From positions 3,374-67,373 of the forward strand of contig CAYXWM010000006.1 of assembly GCA_964468805.1 (NCBI GenBank): a DNA stretch of 64,000 nt, in the 5' to 3' direction. How positions within the stretch are numbered: position 1 is the stretch's first letter; every line of letters begins with the position of its first letter. Made by a program: the position numbers and the translations under genes. The notes below the pieces were generated by a model, which was not told where the DNA came from, made no database searches, and worked only from the letters and a program-made list of their open reading frames with translations. Positions 15,219-24,147 of this stretch are shown here, piece after piece. The stretch is from CAYXWM01 sp964468805. GTDB lineage: Bacteria > Bacillota > Clostridia > Lachnospirales > WRBF01.

Positions 15219-16217
15219 ATGCAGAAGTTTGTCAATGACGCCAAGAATATGGTTGATGAATCTATTCAGGGCTTTTTCAAATGCTACTGCGACCGCATTT
15301 CTCCTACCGCTTGTTCAAGGACACTCAAATATGCAAAAGCACCCGTTCCGGGAAAAGTCGGTGTAGTTATAGGCGGCGGTTTTGGTCATGCCCCTGCTTT
15401 TATGGGCTATTTGGGTAAGGGAGCGGTTGATGCCGTTGCCATAGGCAATATATTTGAGCCTCCGTCAGTTGAATCTTTTTATACCGCCTTCAAAGAATCC
15501 GACAGCGGCAACGGTGTGATTTGCCTGATTGGGAATTATCCCAAAGATATTGTAAACGTTAAAAAGGCTATAGAATCTGCCGAGAAAGAGGGCATTAAAA
15601 TACAGCTTCTGATAGCTAACGATGATGTTGCAACATCCGACAAATCCGAAAGAAGAGGTATGACGGGCGAAGTCCTTCTTTGGAAAATCGTCGGTTCTGC
15701 CGCCGATCAAGGATACAGTTTGAAACAGCTTGCGGAAGTGGGTCAAAAAACGATTGAACGAGTAAGAAGCATAGGCGTTGGTCTTGCCAGCTGTATTATA
15801 CCGGAAGTGGGCAGACCAAATTATCTGATTGAAATGGGTACCATGGAAATTGGCGTTGGGCATCACGGTCTATTCAGCCGGGATACTTGCAAACTGAGAA
15901 CCGCAGATGAAACCGCTGATATTATGCTTGACGACATAATTAGCGATATGCCCCTGAACCCGGACGACAGCGTTTGCGTTATGGTGTCCGGCTTGGGAAA
16001 CACCATGATGAGCGAGCTTAATATACTTTACAGCAGGGTTCACGACCAACTTAAAAAACGAGGCGTTCATATTCACCGCAGCTTCACCGGAGATTTCTTT
16101 ACCTCGTTGGATATGATGGGAGCAACTTTAACCATCTTAAAACTGGATGATGAACTGAAAAAATTGCTGGACATTCCGGCTTATTCGGTATCACTCAATC
16201 ACTTTGCTTTTTCTTAG
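15219..16217 (+). CDS. DhaK-like dihydroxyacetone/ketose kinase subunit, orphan
   Basis: DhaK-domain protein, 332 residues, the substrate-binding half of dihydroxyacetone-type kinases. Covalent substrate His lies in EIGVGHHG and the general acid/base Asp in IANDDVAT; the first substrate loop is GGGFGHAPAF, where Phe replaces the usual Ser of GGGSGH. No DhaL follows; the nearest is at 22184. The gene is cut off from the transporter genes by R2 and R3 repeats. It may share the downstream DhaL or act on another substrate. Clearly paralogous to 21156, with the same C-terminal FTSLxMMGATLTIxKLDDELK. Confidence 0.88.
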   Translation: MQKFVNDAKNMVDESIQGFFKCYCDRISPTACSRTLKYAKAPVPGKVGVVIGGGFGHAPAFMGYLGKGAVDAVAIGNIFEPPSVESFYTAFKESDSGNGVICLIGNYPKDIVNVKKAIESAEKEGIKIQLLIANDDVATSDKSERRGMTGEVLLWKIVGSAADQGYSLKQLAEVGQKTIERVRSIGVGLASCIIPEVGRPNYLIEMGTMEIGVGHHGLFSRDTCKLRTADETADIMLDDIISDMPLNPDDSVCVMVSGLGNTMMSELNILYSRVHDQLKKRGVHIHRSFTGDFFTSLDMMGATLTILKLDDELKKLLDIPAYSVSLNHFAFS

Positions 16218-16239
16218 CTAAACACTGAATACAGGGTTA

Positions 16240-16372
16240 ATACTTAATTGCATAAGGAGTAGTAACAAAAGCTATTCTTCGTAAACGGTTCGCTCATACA
16301 TATGAAAAAAACATCGGTCACTCACCACTACGAATATACGCATTTGTTACTACTTAACTCGAAATTAAGCAT
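16240..16372 (+). repeat. R2 palindromic repeat, full copy
   Basis: Begins ATACTTAATTGCATAAGG, ends AATTAAGCAT; shares GCTATTCTTCGTAAACGG and TTTGTTACTACTTAACTC with the copy at 5306. Lies between the orphan dhaK and the transporter ATPase gene. Confidence 0.8.
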
Positions 16373-16431
16373 AGCAGTAAAACAATTAAATTGAATACTT
16401 GGTCTTATATTAAAGTCTTTTTGAAGGGAGT

Positions 16432-16469
16432 TTGAGGGAAACTCTTTCTTCAGAAAAAGTTTCCCTCAA
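16432..16469 (+). repeat. R3 hairpin repeat
   Basis: TTGAGGGAAACT / AGTTTCCCTCAA, perfect 12-bp stem with further inner pairing. Same style as 23360-23406. Follows the R2 copy in the same spacer. Confidence 0.65.
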
Positions 16470-16529
16470 GGTTTTGGTTTTTAACCGGACGGCGTTTTCT
16501 TAAATCAGTATTGAATGTGAGGTAAAAAT

Positions 16530-18008
16530 ATGAACCTTGTTGAAATGGAGGGCATCAGGAAAGGCTATTTTGGAGTGGAAATTCTGCATGGTGTCAATTT
16601 CTCACTAAAAAAAGGCACGGTTCATGCCTTAATGGGAGAAAACGGAGCCGGAAAATCAACATTGGTAAAGATTATCGCCGGTGTCCACAAACATGATGCA
16701 GGCAAGCTCCAAATAGAAGGAAAACAGGTAGAGCTTAATTCACCCTCGGAAGCCATAAAACTGGGCGTAGCCATGATACATCAGGAACTGTCCTCGGTAC
16801 GTGAAATGTCTATAGCCGAGAATATCTTTTTGGGTCGCGAACCAACCAAGTTTGGCTTTGTGGACTATAAAAAGCTTTACCAACAAACCGAGGAGCTTCT
16901 GGCAAAGCTGGATATGCATTTTAACCCTCAAACCAAAATGAAACAACTGAGAGTAGCCGACCAACAAATGGTGGAAATAGCAAAGGCAATCTCCCAAAAC
17001 GCCAAAATCGTTATTATGGACGAACCAACCTCCGCAATTACCGACCGTGAGGTGGACCGTCTGTTTAAAATAATAGACGACTTACGCAACGAGGGCACGG
17101 GTATTATTTACATATCACATAAAATGGACGAAATCCTGCGTATAGCAGACGAAATATCCGTTTTAAGGGACGGAACAAACGTAAACACCTGGCCGGCAAA
17201 CGAAGTTGACAACAATACCATAATTTTAAGTATGGTTGGTCGCGACCTACAAAATCAATTCCCCAAAACTGAAGTTCCCATAAGCGACGTAATCTTAGAA
17301 GTAAAAAACCTTACTCGCCAAGGAGAATATGAGGACATAAGTTTTCAATTACGTAAAGGTGAAATTCTTGGCTTTGTAGGCTTGGTAGGAGCCGGTCGAA
17401 CAGAACTTATGCATACCTTATTCGGAATGACTTCCGCAGATAAAGGTCAAATTCTCGTAGAAAATAAGCAAGTGCATTTTAAATGCCCTCGTGAGGCTAT
17501 ATCCGCCGGATTGGCTTATGTCACCGAGGACAGAAAAGGCGAAGGTCTAATACTTCCCATGAGCATACATAACAACACCACTATTTCATCACTGCAATTC
17601 TTTTCAAAATTCTTACTGGATAAACAAAAAGAAAATGCCACCGTAGACGAACAGGTGAAACTCCTAGGTGTTAAGACAACCGGCGTTCGTCGACCGGTTA
17701 AATACTTATCGGGCGGCAACCAACAAAAAGTAGTCTTGGCAAAGTGGTTGCTTACCCAACCTAAAATCATCATTTTCGACGAGCCGACCAGAGGCATAGA
17801 CGTTGGTGCAAAAGCTGAAATTTACAAAATAATGTGTAATTATGTTGCCCAAGGAAACGCAGTTATCCTTGTATCATCGGAAATGCCCGAAGCCATGGGA
17901 ATGTCCGACCGTATTATTGTGTTAAGCAATCACAAATACAGCGGTGAGCTGAAACGAGAAGATTTTTCTCAAGAGGCTATAGTTGAAATGCAGTTTCGTC
18001 ATATGTAG
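16530..18008 (+). CDS. CUT2 sugar ABC transporter, duplicated ATPase (second system)
   Basis: 492-residue tandem ABC ATPase. Domain 1: Walker A GENGAGKST, MIHQELSSV, Walker B VIIMDEPTS, weak signature LRVADQQMVEIAKA. Domain 2: degenerate P-loop GLVGAGRTE, EDRKGEGLI, signature LSGGNQQK, IIFDEPTRGIDVGAKAEIY. Typical of RbsA/MglA proteins. ATG 16530 follows GAGGT. It heads the run ATPase-permease-binding protein-SDR-dhaK-dhaL-rpiB, all one strand with short gaps, so the imported sugar or polyol is probably the substrate of those enzymes. Confidence 0.93.
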   Translation: MNLVEMEGIRKGYFGVEILHGVNFSLKKGTVHALMGENGAGKSTLVKIIAGVHKHDAGKLQIEGKQVELNSPSEAIKLGVAMIHQELSSVREMSIAENIFLGREPTKFGFVDYKKLYQQTEELLAKLDMHFNPQTKMKQLRVADQQMVEIAKAISQNAKIVIMDEPTSAITDREVDRLFKIIDDLRNEGTGIIYISHKMDEILRIADEISVLRDGTNVNTWPANEVDNNTIILSMVGRDLQNQFPKTEVPISDVILEVKNLTRQGEYEDISFQLRKGEILGFVGLVGAGRTELMHTLFGMTSADKGQILVENKQVHFKCPREAISAGLAYVTEDRKGEGLILPMSIHNNTTISSLQFFSKFLLDKQKENATVDEQVKLLGVKTTGVRRPVKYLSGGNQQKVVLAKWLLTQPKIIIFDEPTRGIDVGAKAEIYKIMCNYVAQGNAVILVSSEMPEAMGMSDRIIVLSNHKYSGELKREDFSQEAIVEMQFRHM

Positions 18009-18043
18009 TTGGTTTCAAATCCGGGAAAGTAGGGGTATCAAAA

Positions 18044-19018
18044 ATGAAGCAGCTAGCTCAAATTCCGACTATATTCAATAAAATGTCCAAAAAGCAGTTC
18101 CTTGCCACCTTTGGCTCTCTTATAGCATTGATTGTTTTGGTTTTAATTATCACTTCTCTAAAATCCAACTTCCTAAGTATATCCAATATCCGCAATGTTT
18201 TACGTATAGCTTCAATAAACGGGCTTTTGGCAGTGGGCATGACCTTTGTTATCCTTACGGGCGGTATAGACCTGTCCGTAGGTGCCATTATGGGCTGTGC
18301 CGGCATGTATTCGGCTTATTTTGCTCAAAACAGCATGGGTTATCCTTGGTATGTGGGAGTACTTGTGGGTTTGGGAATCGGTCTTGCTATAGGTCTTTTT
18401 AACGGTATTTGTATTTCTTATTTAAAGGTTCCCGCCTTTGTGGGTACTCTGGGTTCCATGAGTATTGCCTCCGGGTTAACGTTTTTGATAACAGACGCAA
18501 AGCCTATTCCGGGGCTTAGCGATTCCTTTAAATACATAGGCGGCGGTAGTATTGGGGAATGGCTGCCCGTACCCATCTTAATTATGGGTGCCGTTCTTGC
18601 GGTTTGTTTTACTCTCCTTTATAAAACCCGTTACGGTCGTTACATTTATGCAGTAGGTGGTAGCCATTCCGCCGCCCATGTTTCCGGTATCAATACCAAG
18701 AAAATAATCTGCTCCGCTTACATAGTTTCCGGTGTTCTGGCGGCTCTTGCCGGAGTAATTACCACCGCTCGCGTTACATCCGGCGTTACCTCTACCGGCA
18801 GCGGTTACGAAACCAACGCCATTGCAATGGTTGTAATAGGAGGCACCAGCCTAGCCGGCGGCAGAGGACGGCTTTGGGGTACCATCGTAGGTATTTTGCT
18901 TCTGCAATGTCTGACCACAGGCTTGGATATGCTTGGCGTAAACGCATACTATCAACTTATAATTAAAGGTTTTGTTGTTATCGGAGCTGTAATGCTCGAT
19001 GCACTCAGCGATAATTAA
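18044..19018 (+). CDS. CUT2 sugar ABC transporter permease (second system)
   Basis: RbsC-type membrane permease, 324 residues, multiple hydrophobic helices. Signature segments GMTFVILTGGIDLSVGAIMG and IAMVVIGGTSLAGGRGRLWG. 36 bp after the ATPase gene; the binding-protein gene follows after a 190-bp spacer with two hairpins. Same family as the permease at 5484, but with a normal ATG start. Confidence 0.92.
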   Translation: MKQLAQIPTIFNKMSKKQFLATFGSLIALIVLVLIITSLKSNFLSISNIRNVLRIASINGLLAVGMTFVILTGGIDLSVGAIMGCAGMYSAYFAQNSMGYPWYVGVLVGLGIGLAIGLFNGICISYLKVPAFVGTLGSMSIASGLTFLITDAKPIPGLSDSFKYIGGGSIGEWLPVPILIMGAVLAVCFTLLYKTRYGRYIYAVGGSHSAAHVSGINTKKIICSAYIVSGVLAALAGVITTARVTSGVTSTGSGYETNAIAMVVIGGTSLAGGRGRLWGTIVGILLLQCLTTGLDMLGVNAYYQLIIKGFVVIGAVMLDALSDN

Positions 19019-19062
19019 GTAAACTAAGTATTAACGTTTACTTAAAAACACTCCAATTTAAT

Positions 19063-19146
19063 TTAACGTGAGTTTAAGTCAAATAATTTCAAAGGATTTC
19101 TCACGTTAATAGTCCGTTTTTTTAATATCAACTCCAAAAAACGGAC
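19063..19146 (+). other. double hairpin in permease-binding protein spacer
   Basis: TTAACGTGAG/CTCACGTTAA (19063-19109), immediately followed by GTCCGTTTTTT/AAAAAACGGAC (19112-19146). Likely a stability or partial-termination element that sets binding-protein expression apart from the membrane components. Confidence 0.5.
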
Positions 19147-19208
19147 GAATATACGGTTTGATGCAAATTCATCAAGCTAAATCATTATTTAAAATAGGAG
19201 GTAATTTA

Positions 19209-20234
19209 ATGAAAAAGTTGACTAAAATTCTTTCTCTCACAATGGCTCTGTTAATGATGATTTCCGTAATTTCAGCTTGTGGCCCAAGCACACCTTCTCC
19301 TTCACCCTCAACACCGGCTGCACCGGCAAACTCACCCGAGGGCGGTACAGTAGCAAATAATCCGCCTGCACCTCCGGCAGACAAGACCCTTAAAATAGGA
19401 GCTACTTACTACAGCTTACAAAACGAATTTACCATGCGTATGGATAACGCCGCAAAGAAATATTGCCAAGAAAAAGGCATAGAATTTTTGTCTTATGACG
19501 GAAATTATGATGCGGCTACCCAGCTTTCTCAAGTAGAAACAATGATAGCCGACGGCTGTGATGCAATTATTCTTAATCCTCAAGATGCTGTAGCCTGTGC
19601 GGCGGCGGTAGAATTGGCTAATAAAGCCGGTATTCCCGTAGTCGGCGTTAATACTATGGTTCAAAGCGACCTTTTGACATCTTATGTGGGTTCTCAAGAC
19701 GTATCAGCCGGCGAGGACATTATGCAATACATGGTTGACTATCTGAAAAAAGACGAATTCAACATAGTTATCATTGAAGGTCCCATGGGACAATCCGCAC
19801 AACTTCAACGTATTGAAGGTATTGAAAACATAATGAAAAAATACCCGAAAATTAAGGAACTTGCCCGTAATACCGCCAACTGGTCACGTTCTGAAGCCAT
19901 GGGTCTTATGGAAACATGGATTACCACCTTCGGCAAAGATATTGATGCTGTAATCGCAGAAAATGACGAAATGGCTCTTGGTGCAAGAGAAGCTATTGTT
20001 GCCGCAGGTATGGATATTCCCTGTATAGGTATAGACGGTATAGCTGATGCTGTTACTGCTATTCAAAATGGCGAAATGATAGCCAGTGACTTCCAAAACG
20101 CTGAAGGTCAAATGACAGGTGCCATTGAAACAGCCGTAAAAGTTGTTAACGGTGAAAACGTTGAGAAATTCTACTGGATTCCTTTCGAAATGATTACTCC
20201 CGCCAATGTTAAGGATTATGTAGGTAAGTATTAA
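19209..20234 (+). CDS. CUT2-type substrate-binding lipoprotein (second system)
   Basis: Type 1 periplasmic-binding-protein-like lipoprotein, 341 residues. Signal peptide with lipobox ISAC (Cys22), then a Pro/Ser/Ala-rich linker to about residue 55. Core features: LKIGATYYSLQNEFTMRM, GCDAIILNPQDAVACAAAV, AGIPVVGVNTMV, NDEMALGAREAI and CIGIDGIADA. ATG 19209 follows AGGAGG; an in-frame ATG at 19158 is too far upstream and would spoil the signal peptide. It would deliver the sugar/polyol to 16530/18044. Ligand unknown. Confidence 0.9.
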   Translation: MKKLTKILSLTMALLMMISVISACGPSTPSPSPSTPAAPANSPEGGTVANNPPAPPADKTLKIGATYYSLQNEFTMRMDNAAKKYCQEKGIEFLSYDGNYDAATQLSQVETMIADGCDAIILNPQDAVACAAAVELANKAGIPVVGVNTMVQSDLLTSYVGSQDVSAGEDIMQYMVDYLKKDEFNIVIIEGPMGQSAQLQRIEGIENIMKKYPKIKELARNTANWSRSEAMGLMETWITTFGKDIDAVIAENDEMALGAREAIVAAGMDIPCIGIDGIADAVTAIQNGEMIASDFQNAEGQMTGAIETAVKVVNGENVEKFYWIPFEMITPANVKDYVGKY

Positions 20235-20270
20235 TTATCAGTATACATAAAATTGATTTAAAGCCTAAAA

Positions 20271-20300
20271 GCCGTTGGGAGACAATAGTCTCCTTACGGC
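20271..20300 (+). other. intercistronic hairpin
   Basis: GCCGT-tgg-GAGAC-aata-GTCTC-ctt-ACGGC between binding protein and SDR genes, no T-run. Probably an mRNA 3'-end or stability element. Confidence 0.5.
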
Positions 20301-20324
20301 AAATTTATACCGGAGGTAATAATT

Positions 20325-21092
20325 ATGATTCCTTATGACGGTGTTGATTTAAGTTATTCTCTTGAAGGCAAGACAGCTGTGATTACCGGCGGTGCCGCAG
20401 GAATAGGATATGCCACAGCCAAGTATTTTCATGATAAGGGTGCAAATATAGTTTTGGCTGACCTTGACCCGAAAGTAGACGATATAGCAAAAGAATTGGG
20501 CGATAACTGTATAGGAGTTCAAGGAAACGTTTGTGACAGGGAATATCCCAAAAAAGTCATTGAAGCCGGGGTAAAAGCCTTTGGGAAAATAGATATTCTG
20601 GTTAACAGTGCCGGGATAGTAGCCTTGGAAAAAGCAGAAACAATCTCCGCCGATGACTGGAACCGTACCATAGACATTAATCTTTCAGCTTGCTTTTTTA
20701 TGGCACAGGCAGTAGGTGCTTATATGATTGGAAACAATGTAAAGGGTTCCATTGTAAATATAGCCTCTCAAGCCGGCGTTATTGCCCTTGATAAACACGT
20801 TGCCTACTGTGCAAGTAAGGGCGGTATTATTGCTATGACAAAGGTTTTGGCAATGGAATGGGGTAAACACGGCATTCGTGTAAATTCTATTTCTCCTACG
20901 GTTGTTCTTACCGCTTTGGGTCACAAAGCTTGGGACGGTCCTGTGGGTGACGCTTTTAAAAAAGAAATGCCCTCCGAACGCTTTGCGGAACCGGATGAAA
21001 TTGCTTCCTGTATAGCTTTTCTATGCAGTAAAAATGCCGCGATGATAACCGGTCACAATATGCTTATAGACGGCGGATTCACTATAAAATAG
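20325..21092 (+). CDS. SDR-family polyol dehydrogenase
   Basis: Classical SDR of 255 residues. Cofactor motif TGGAAGIG, Asp after beta2 (VLADLDP, suggesting NAD), NSAG, catalytic Ser in NIASQAG, YCASKGG Tyr/Lys pair, and C-terminal GHNMLIDGGF. The SISPTVVLTALGHKAW segment resembles L-xylulose reductase and sugar-alcohol dehydrogenases of the family. It sits directly before dhaK-dhaL-rpiB, so it likely oxidises a polyol to a ketose that the kinase then phosphorylates. The exact polyol is inferred only. Confidence 0.9.
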   Translation: MIPYDGVDLSYSLEGKTAVITGGAAGIGYATAKYFHDKGANIVLADLDPKVDDIAKELGDNCIGVQGNVCDREYPKKVIEAGVKAFGKIDILVNSAGIVALEKAETISADDWNRTIDINLSACFFMAQAVGAYMIGNNVKGSIVNIASQAGVIALDKHVAYCASKGGIIAMTKVLAMEWGKHGIRVNSISPTVVLTALGHKAWDGPVGDAFKKEMPSERFAEPDEIASCIAFLCSKNAAMITGHNMLIDGGFTIK

Positions 21093-21155
21093 TTTACCCA
21101 AATACATAGAGTAATAAAGTTTTCAGACTCAAGTAAAAAGCTTGGAGGAACAAAT

Positions 21156-22181
21156 ATGCAAAGAATTTTAAATAATCCGGATGATATAGTAGATGAAATG
21201 TTGGACGGTTTTATTAAATGTCACAGCGACATTGTAAAACGTGTAACACGCAGTGAAGACAACGCTCGTGGAGTAGTTGCGGCTATAGATGCACCGGTTC
21301 AAGGCAAGGTGGGTGTTGTAACCGGCGGAGGTTCGGGTCATAAGCCTGCATTTATAGGCTACGTAGGCAAAAATATGTGCGATGCCGCTGCATTGGGCGA
21401 AATTTGCACATCTCCCACAGCTGTGGCTTTCTATGAAGCCTTTCATGCCGCAAACGGCGGTGCCGGAATTGCTTGTCTTTACGGCAACTACTCCGGTGAT
21501 AACATGAACGTAAAAATGGCTTCAAAAATGGCAAAGAGAGACGGTCTTACAGTAAAAACAGTTATCGCCAACGACGATGTGGCTTCCGCGCCCAAAGACC
21601 AAAGGGATAAACGCAGAGGTGTTGCAGGCGAAGTATTTATGTGGAAATGCGGCGGAGCGAAGGCAGCAAAAGGTGCTGATTTGGATGAGGTTATAGCCGC
21701 GGCTCAAAAAGCTATAGACAATACTCGCAGTGTGGGTATCGGTCTGACCCCCTGTACTCTTCCCGCGGTAGGACACCCCAATTTTGAAATAAAAGAAGGT
21801 ACTATGGAAGTTGGCATCGGTCATCACGGCGAACCGGGAATCGAAGTCTGCCCGTTGGAATCAGCCGCAGGAATGGCAAAACGTATGGTAGATGTTATAG
21901 TTCCGGATTATCCTTTCGTTTCGGGAGATGAAGTTACCGTATTGGTTTCCGGTTTGGGTGCAACCCCGGTTATGGAGCTTTATGTTTTATATAATGAAAT
22001 AGAGAAAATCTTGGGCGAAATGGGAATTAAAATATACAGCAGTTATGTGGGCAATTATTTTACCTCTCTTGAAATGATGGGAGCAACCCTAACAATAATG
22101 AAGCTGGATGACGAACTTAAAGAACTTATGGACACAGAAGTTAACTGTGTGGGTTTAAAACAGCTAAAAAGAGGTAATTAG
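21156..22181 (+). CDS. dhaK: DhaK-type ketose kinase, substrate subunit
   Basis: DhaK subunit, 341 residues. Canonical GGGSGHKPAFIGYVG loop, VIANDDVAS Asp, and the covalent-substrate His in EVGIGHHGEPG. It binds dihydroxyacetone or a short ketose as a hemiaminal. dhaL begins 2 bp after the stop, so the pair is translationally coupled. With the SDR before it and RpiB after it, erythrulose is a reasonable alternative substrate to dihydroxyacetone. AGGAGG site before ATG 21156. Confidence 0.9.
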   Translation: MQRILNNPDDIVDEMLDGFIKCHSDIVKRVTRSEDNARGVVAAIDAPVQGKVGVVTGGGSGHKPAFIGYVGKNMCDAAALGEICTSPTAVAFYEAFHAANGGAGIACLYGNYSGDNMNVKMASKMAKRDGLTVKTVIANDDVASAPKDQRDKRRGVAGEVFMWKCGGAKAAKGADLDEVIAAAQKAIDNTRSVGIGLTPCTLPAVGHPNFEIKEGTMEVGIGHHGEPGIEVCPLESAAGMAKRMVDVIVPDYPFVSGDEVTVLVSGLGATPVMELYVLYNEIEKILGEMGIKIYSSYVGNYFTSLEMMGATLTIMKLDDELKELMDTEVNCVGLKQLKRGN

Positions 22182-22183
22182 TT

Positions 22184-22825
22184 ATGAAAGCTATAAAAAA
22201 TGAAAACGGCAGAAATATTTTATTGGCAATGGTCAAAGCTATTCAAGAAAATAAACAATATTTGGGGGATATAGACGGTTTAATCGGCGACGGCGACCAC
22301 GGCATGAATATGAATAAGGGATTTACAATGTATGCCGACGGGTTGGGCGATAATGAAACTTCGTTTTCGGAGGGTTTGTTTAACCTTGGTACAGTGTTAC
22401 TCAATAAAATCGGCGGTTCTATGGGACCTATTTACGGAACTATATTCATGGAAATGTCTGATAAAGCCGATGATGCGGAGGAAATAACCGCTGAATTGTT
22501 TTTGGAAATGCTTGAAGCCGGATTGGAAGGGCTTTATGACATAGTAGACGCCAGACCCGGAGATAAGACTTTGGTTGATACTCTTTATCCTGCCATTGAG
22601 GGCTTTAAAGCCGCTATAGGTGAAAATAAAAGTTTTGCCGAAGCTTTGGATATTTTTAAAAACGCCGCTGAAAAAGGCAAGGACTCTACCGGGGATTTGA
22701 TAGCCAAGTACGGTCGTGCTTCAAGACTTGGTGAACGGTCTAAAGGTGTCCTTGATGCAGGTTCAGTTTCTTGCTGCATTATAATTAAGGCAATGGCAGA
22801 AGCTATGCAACAGCAATTGGCTTAG
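22184..22825 (+). CDS. dhaL: DhaL-type kinase, nucleotide-binding subunit
   Basis: Helical-barrel nucleotide subunit, 213 residues. Mg/nucleotide Asp cluster in IGDGDHGMNMNKG, phosphate loop GGSMGPIYG, DARPGDKTLVDTL, and GRASRLGERSKGVLDAG near the C-terminus, all family hallmarks. No DhaM (PTS phosphodonor) is in the window, so whether ATP or a PTS protein feeds it is open; ATP use is simpler here. Likely serves both DhaK paralogues. Confidence 0.9.
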   Translation: MKAIKNENGRNILLAMVKAIQENKQYLGDIDGLIGDGDHGMNMNKGFTMYADGLGDNETSFSEGLFNLGTVLLNKIGGSMGPIYGTIFMEMSDKADDAEEITAELFLEMLEAGLEGLYDIVDARPGDKTLVDTLYPAIEGFKAAIGENKSFAEALDIFKNAAEKGKDSTGDLIAKYGRASRLGERSKGVLDAGSVSCCIIIKAMAEAMQQQLA

Positions 22826-22882
22826 GCTCTGAAGCGTTACTGAAAAATACCGGATACAAGGAATTGAAAGGAGAAAATCTGT

Positions 22883-23329
22883 TTGCATACCATAGCAATA
22901 GGCTGTGACCCAAACGCACAAAAAGTTAAAGAAGACTTAAAGGATTTTTTGGTTAACAAAGGTTATAGTGTAACGGATATGGGCAGCCAAGACCCTATCT
23001 ATGCAAATGTTGCTTTTGATTTGGCAACTGCTGTAGCAGAGGGCAAATTTGACCGGGGTATTTTGCTTTGCGGTACGGGAATAGGGGTCTCCTTGGCGGC
23101 TAATAAGGTAAAAGGGGCTTATGCGGCTCTGATTTCCGATGACTATTCAGCAGAGCGTGCCCGTAAAAGCAATAATGCCAATATTGCCTGCCTTGGGGCG
23201 TTTACTCTGGGTATAAGGGTGATAGAAAGGCTTGTGGAAACTTTTTTAACCTCTGAATTCGAGCCGGGTTGTTCTTCTCAACCTAAGGTAGACGGAATAC
23301 GAGGTCTTGAGTTAAACGCCAATGCTTAA
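22883..23329 (+). CDS. RpiB/LacAB-family sugar-phosphate isomerase
   Basis: 148-residue RpiB-fold isomerase (aldose/ketose 4- or 5-carbon phosphates). N-terminal IAIGCDPNAQKVKEDLKDFL (phosphate/ring-opening region, with N where RpiB often has H), GILLCGTGIGVSLAANKVKG with the catalytic Cys, and NNANIACLGAFTLG. TTG start 22883 after AAAGGAG. Last gene of the cluster before a strong hairpin. Related enzymes interconvert ribose/ribulose 5-phosphate, and in tetritol catabolism erythrulose 4-phosphate and erythrose 4-phosphate; the latter fits the neighbours. Confidence 0.87.
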   Translation: MHTIAIGCDPNAQKVKEDLKDFLVNKGYSVTDMGSQDPIYANVAFDLATAVAEGKFDRGILLCGTGIGVSLAANKVKGAYAALISDDYSAERARKSNNANIACLGAFTLGIRVIERLVETFLTSEFEPGCSSQPKVDGIRGLELNANA

Positions 23330-23359
23330 TGGGTACTATACATAAAAATAGATTAAACA

Positions 23360-23412
23360 TTGAGGGAGAAAACCTTTATTCTAGGAAAGAAGGTTTTCTC
23401 CCTCAAACTCTT
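23360..23412 (+). terminator. R3 hairpin acting as terminator of the kinase cluster
   Basis: Perfect 17-bp inverted repeat (TTGAGGGAGAAAACCTT / AAGGTTTTCTCCCTCAA) with 13-nt loop, then ACTCTTTT. Best-formed member of the R3 family. Confidence 0.75.
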
Positions 23413-23562
23413 TTAATAAAAATAATTCTACTTAAAGTTGATTTATTATATTTTAAATAAGGGTTTTAAAACCGGTTGTTACACGTTATAATAAGCATAG
23501 CGGTTTAAGTTAAAATATACTAAAATAATCAACCGGTTTTGCATTTTTAGGGAGGTGCTAAT

Positions 23563-24072
23563 ATAGATAACATAATAAATACGCAGACTACAGCTGCCCA
23601 AGAAATAATAGCTAAACTTAAAGACTTATATGAATCCTTTACACAAAATAAGCCCAACGACGGAAAAAACAAGGCGGCTCGGTTGTTTGGCGGATGGTTT
23701 TCCGCACCTTCAGTAAATAATCAAGCACACGAAAACTTTCATGTAAGCCTTAAACAACTTTTGGACGAGCTGTCGAAAATTCTTGAGGATTTACACACTC
23801 TTGAACCCGATACTTGTGACCAAATCGCCTTGGCGGCAGCAGAAATTATTTTAGCTTCAAACACAAAAGGAAATAAAACTCCCGAACAGTGGTTTATGCT
23901 GGCTTGTGAAGGCGAGCTTATGATACTGCTGAAATATTTCGGCAAAAACAGCCTTGAGGTAATTAGGGACAGAATACTCAGCGTAACACCAAAACGTATG
24001 CTTTTCCCCAATCAGAAGGCATTTCTTGAGGCTGTGGAAAATCAACTTAAAACAAAAAACAGTGACATATAA
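23563..24072 (+). CDS. uncharacterised protein with apparent AUA start
   Basis: Unrecognised, about 169 residues. Coding character begins well before the first TTG (23683): residues such as NTQTTAAQEIIAKLKDLYES and KAARLFGGWF read as real protein. A strong AGGGAGGTG (23549-23557) points to ATA 23563 as start (IDNIINTQ...); TAG at 23548 bounds the frame. The product is mostly alpha-helical and soluble: an LKQLLDELSKILEDLHTL helix, then LAAAEIILASN and EGELMILLKYFGKNS. No known motif. Its terminator overlaps the stop. The start is either a rare AUA or a mutated ATG. Confidence 0.65.
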   Translation: MDNIINTQTTAAQEIIAKLKDLYESFTQNKPNDGKNKAARLFGGWFSAPSVNNQAHENFHVSLKQLLDELSKILEDLHTLEPDTCDQIALAAAEIILASNTKGNKTPEQWFMLACEGELMILLKYFGKNSLEVIRDRILSVTPKRMLFPNQKAFLEAVENQLKTKNSDI

Positions 24073-24090
24073 TTGTCACTGTTTTTATTT
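24058..24090 (+). terminator. terminator overlapping stop codon
   Basis: AACAGTGACA / TGTCACTGTT with a 6-nt loop containing the TAA, then TTTTTATTT. Confidence 0.85.
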
Positions 24091-24147
24091 AGAAAATCTG
24101 TATATGTAATTTAATATAACGCAGTTATTGACTATGTGTAAGTTATC

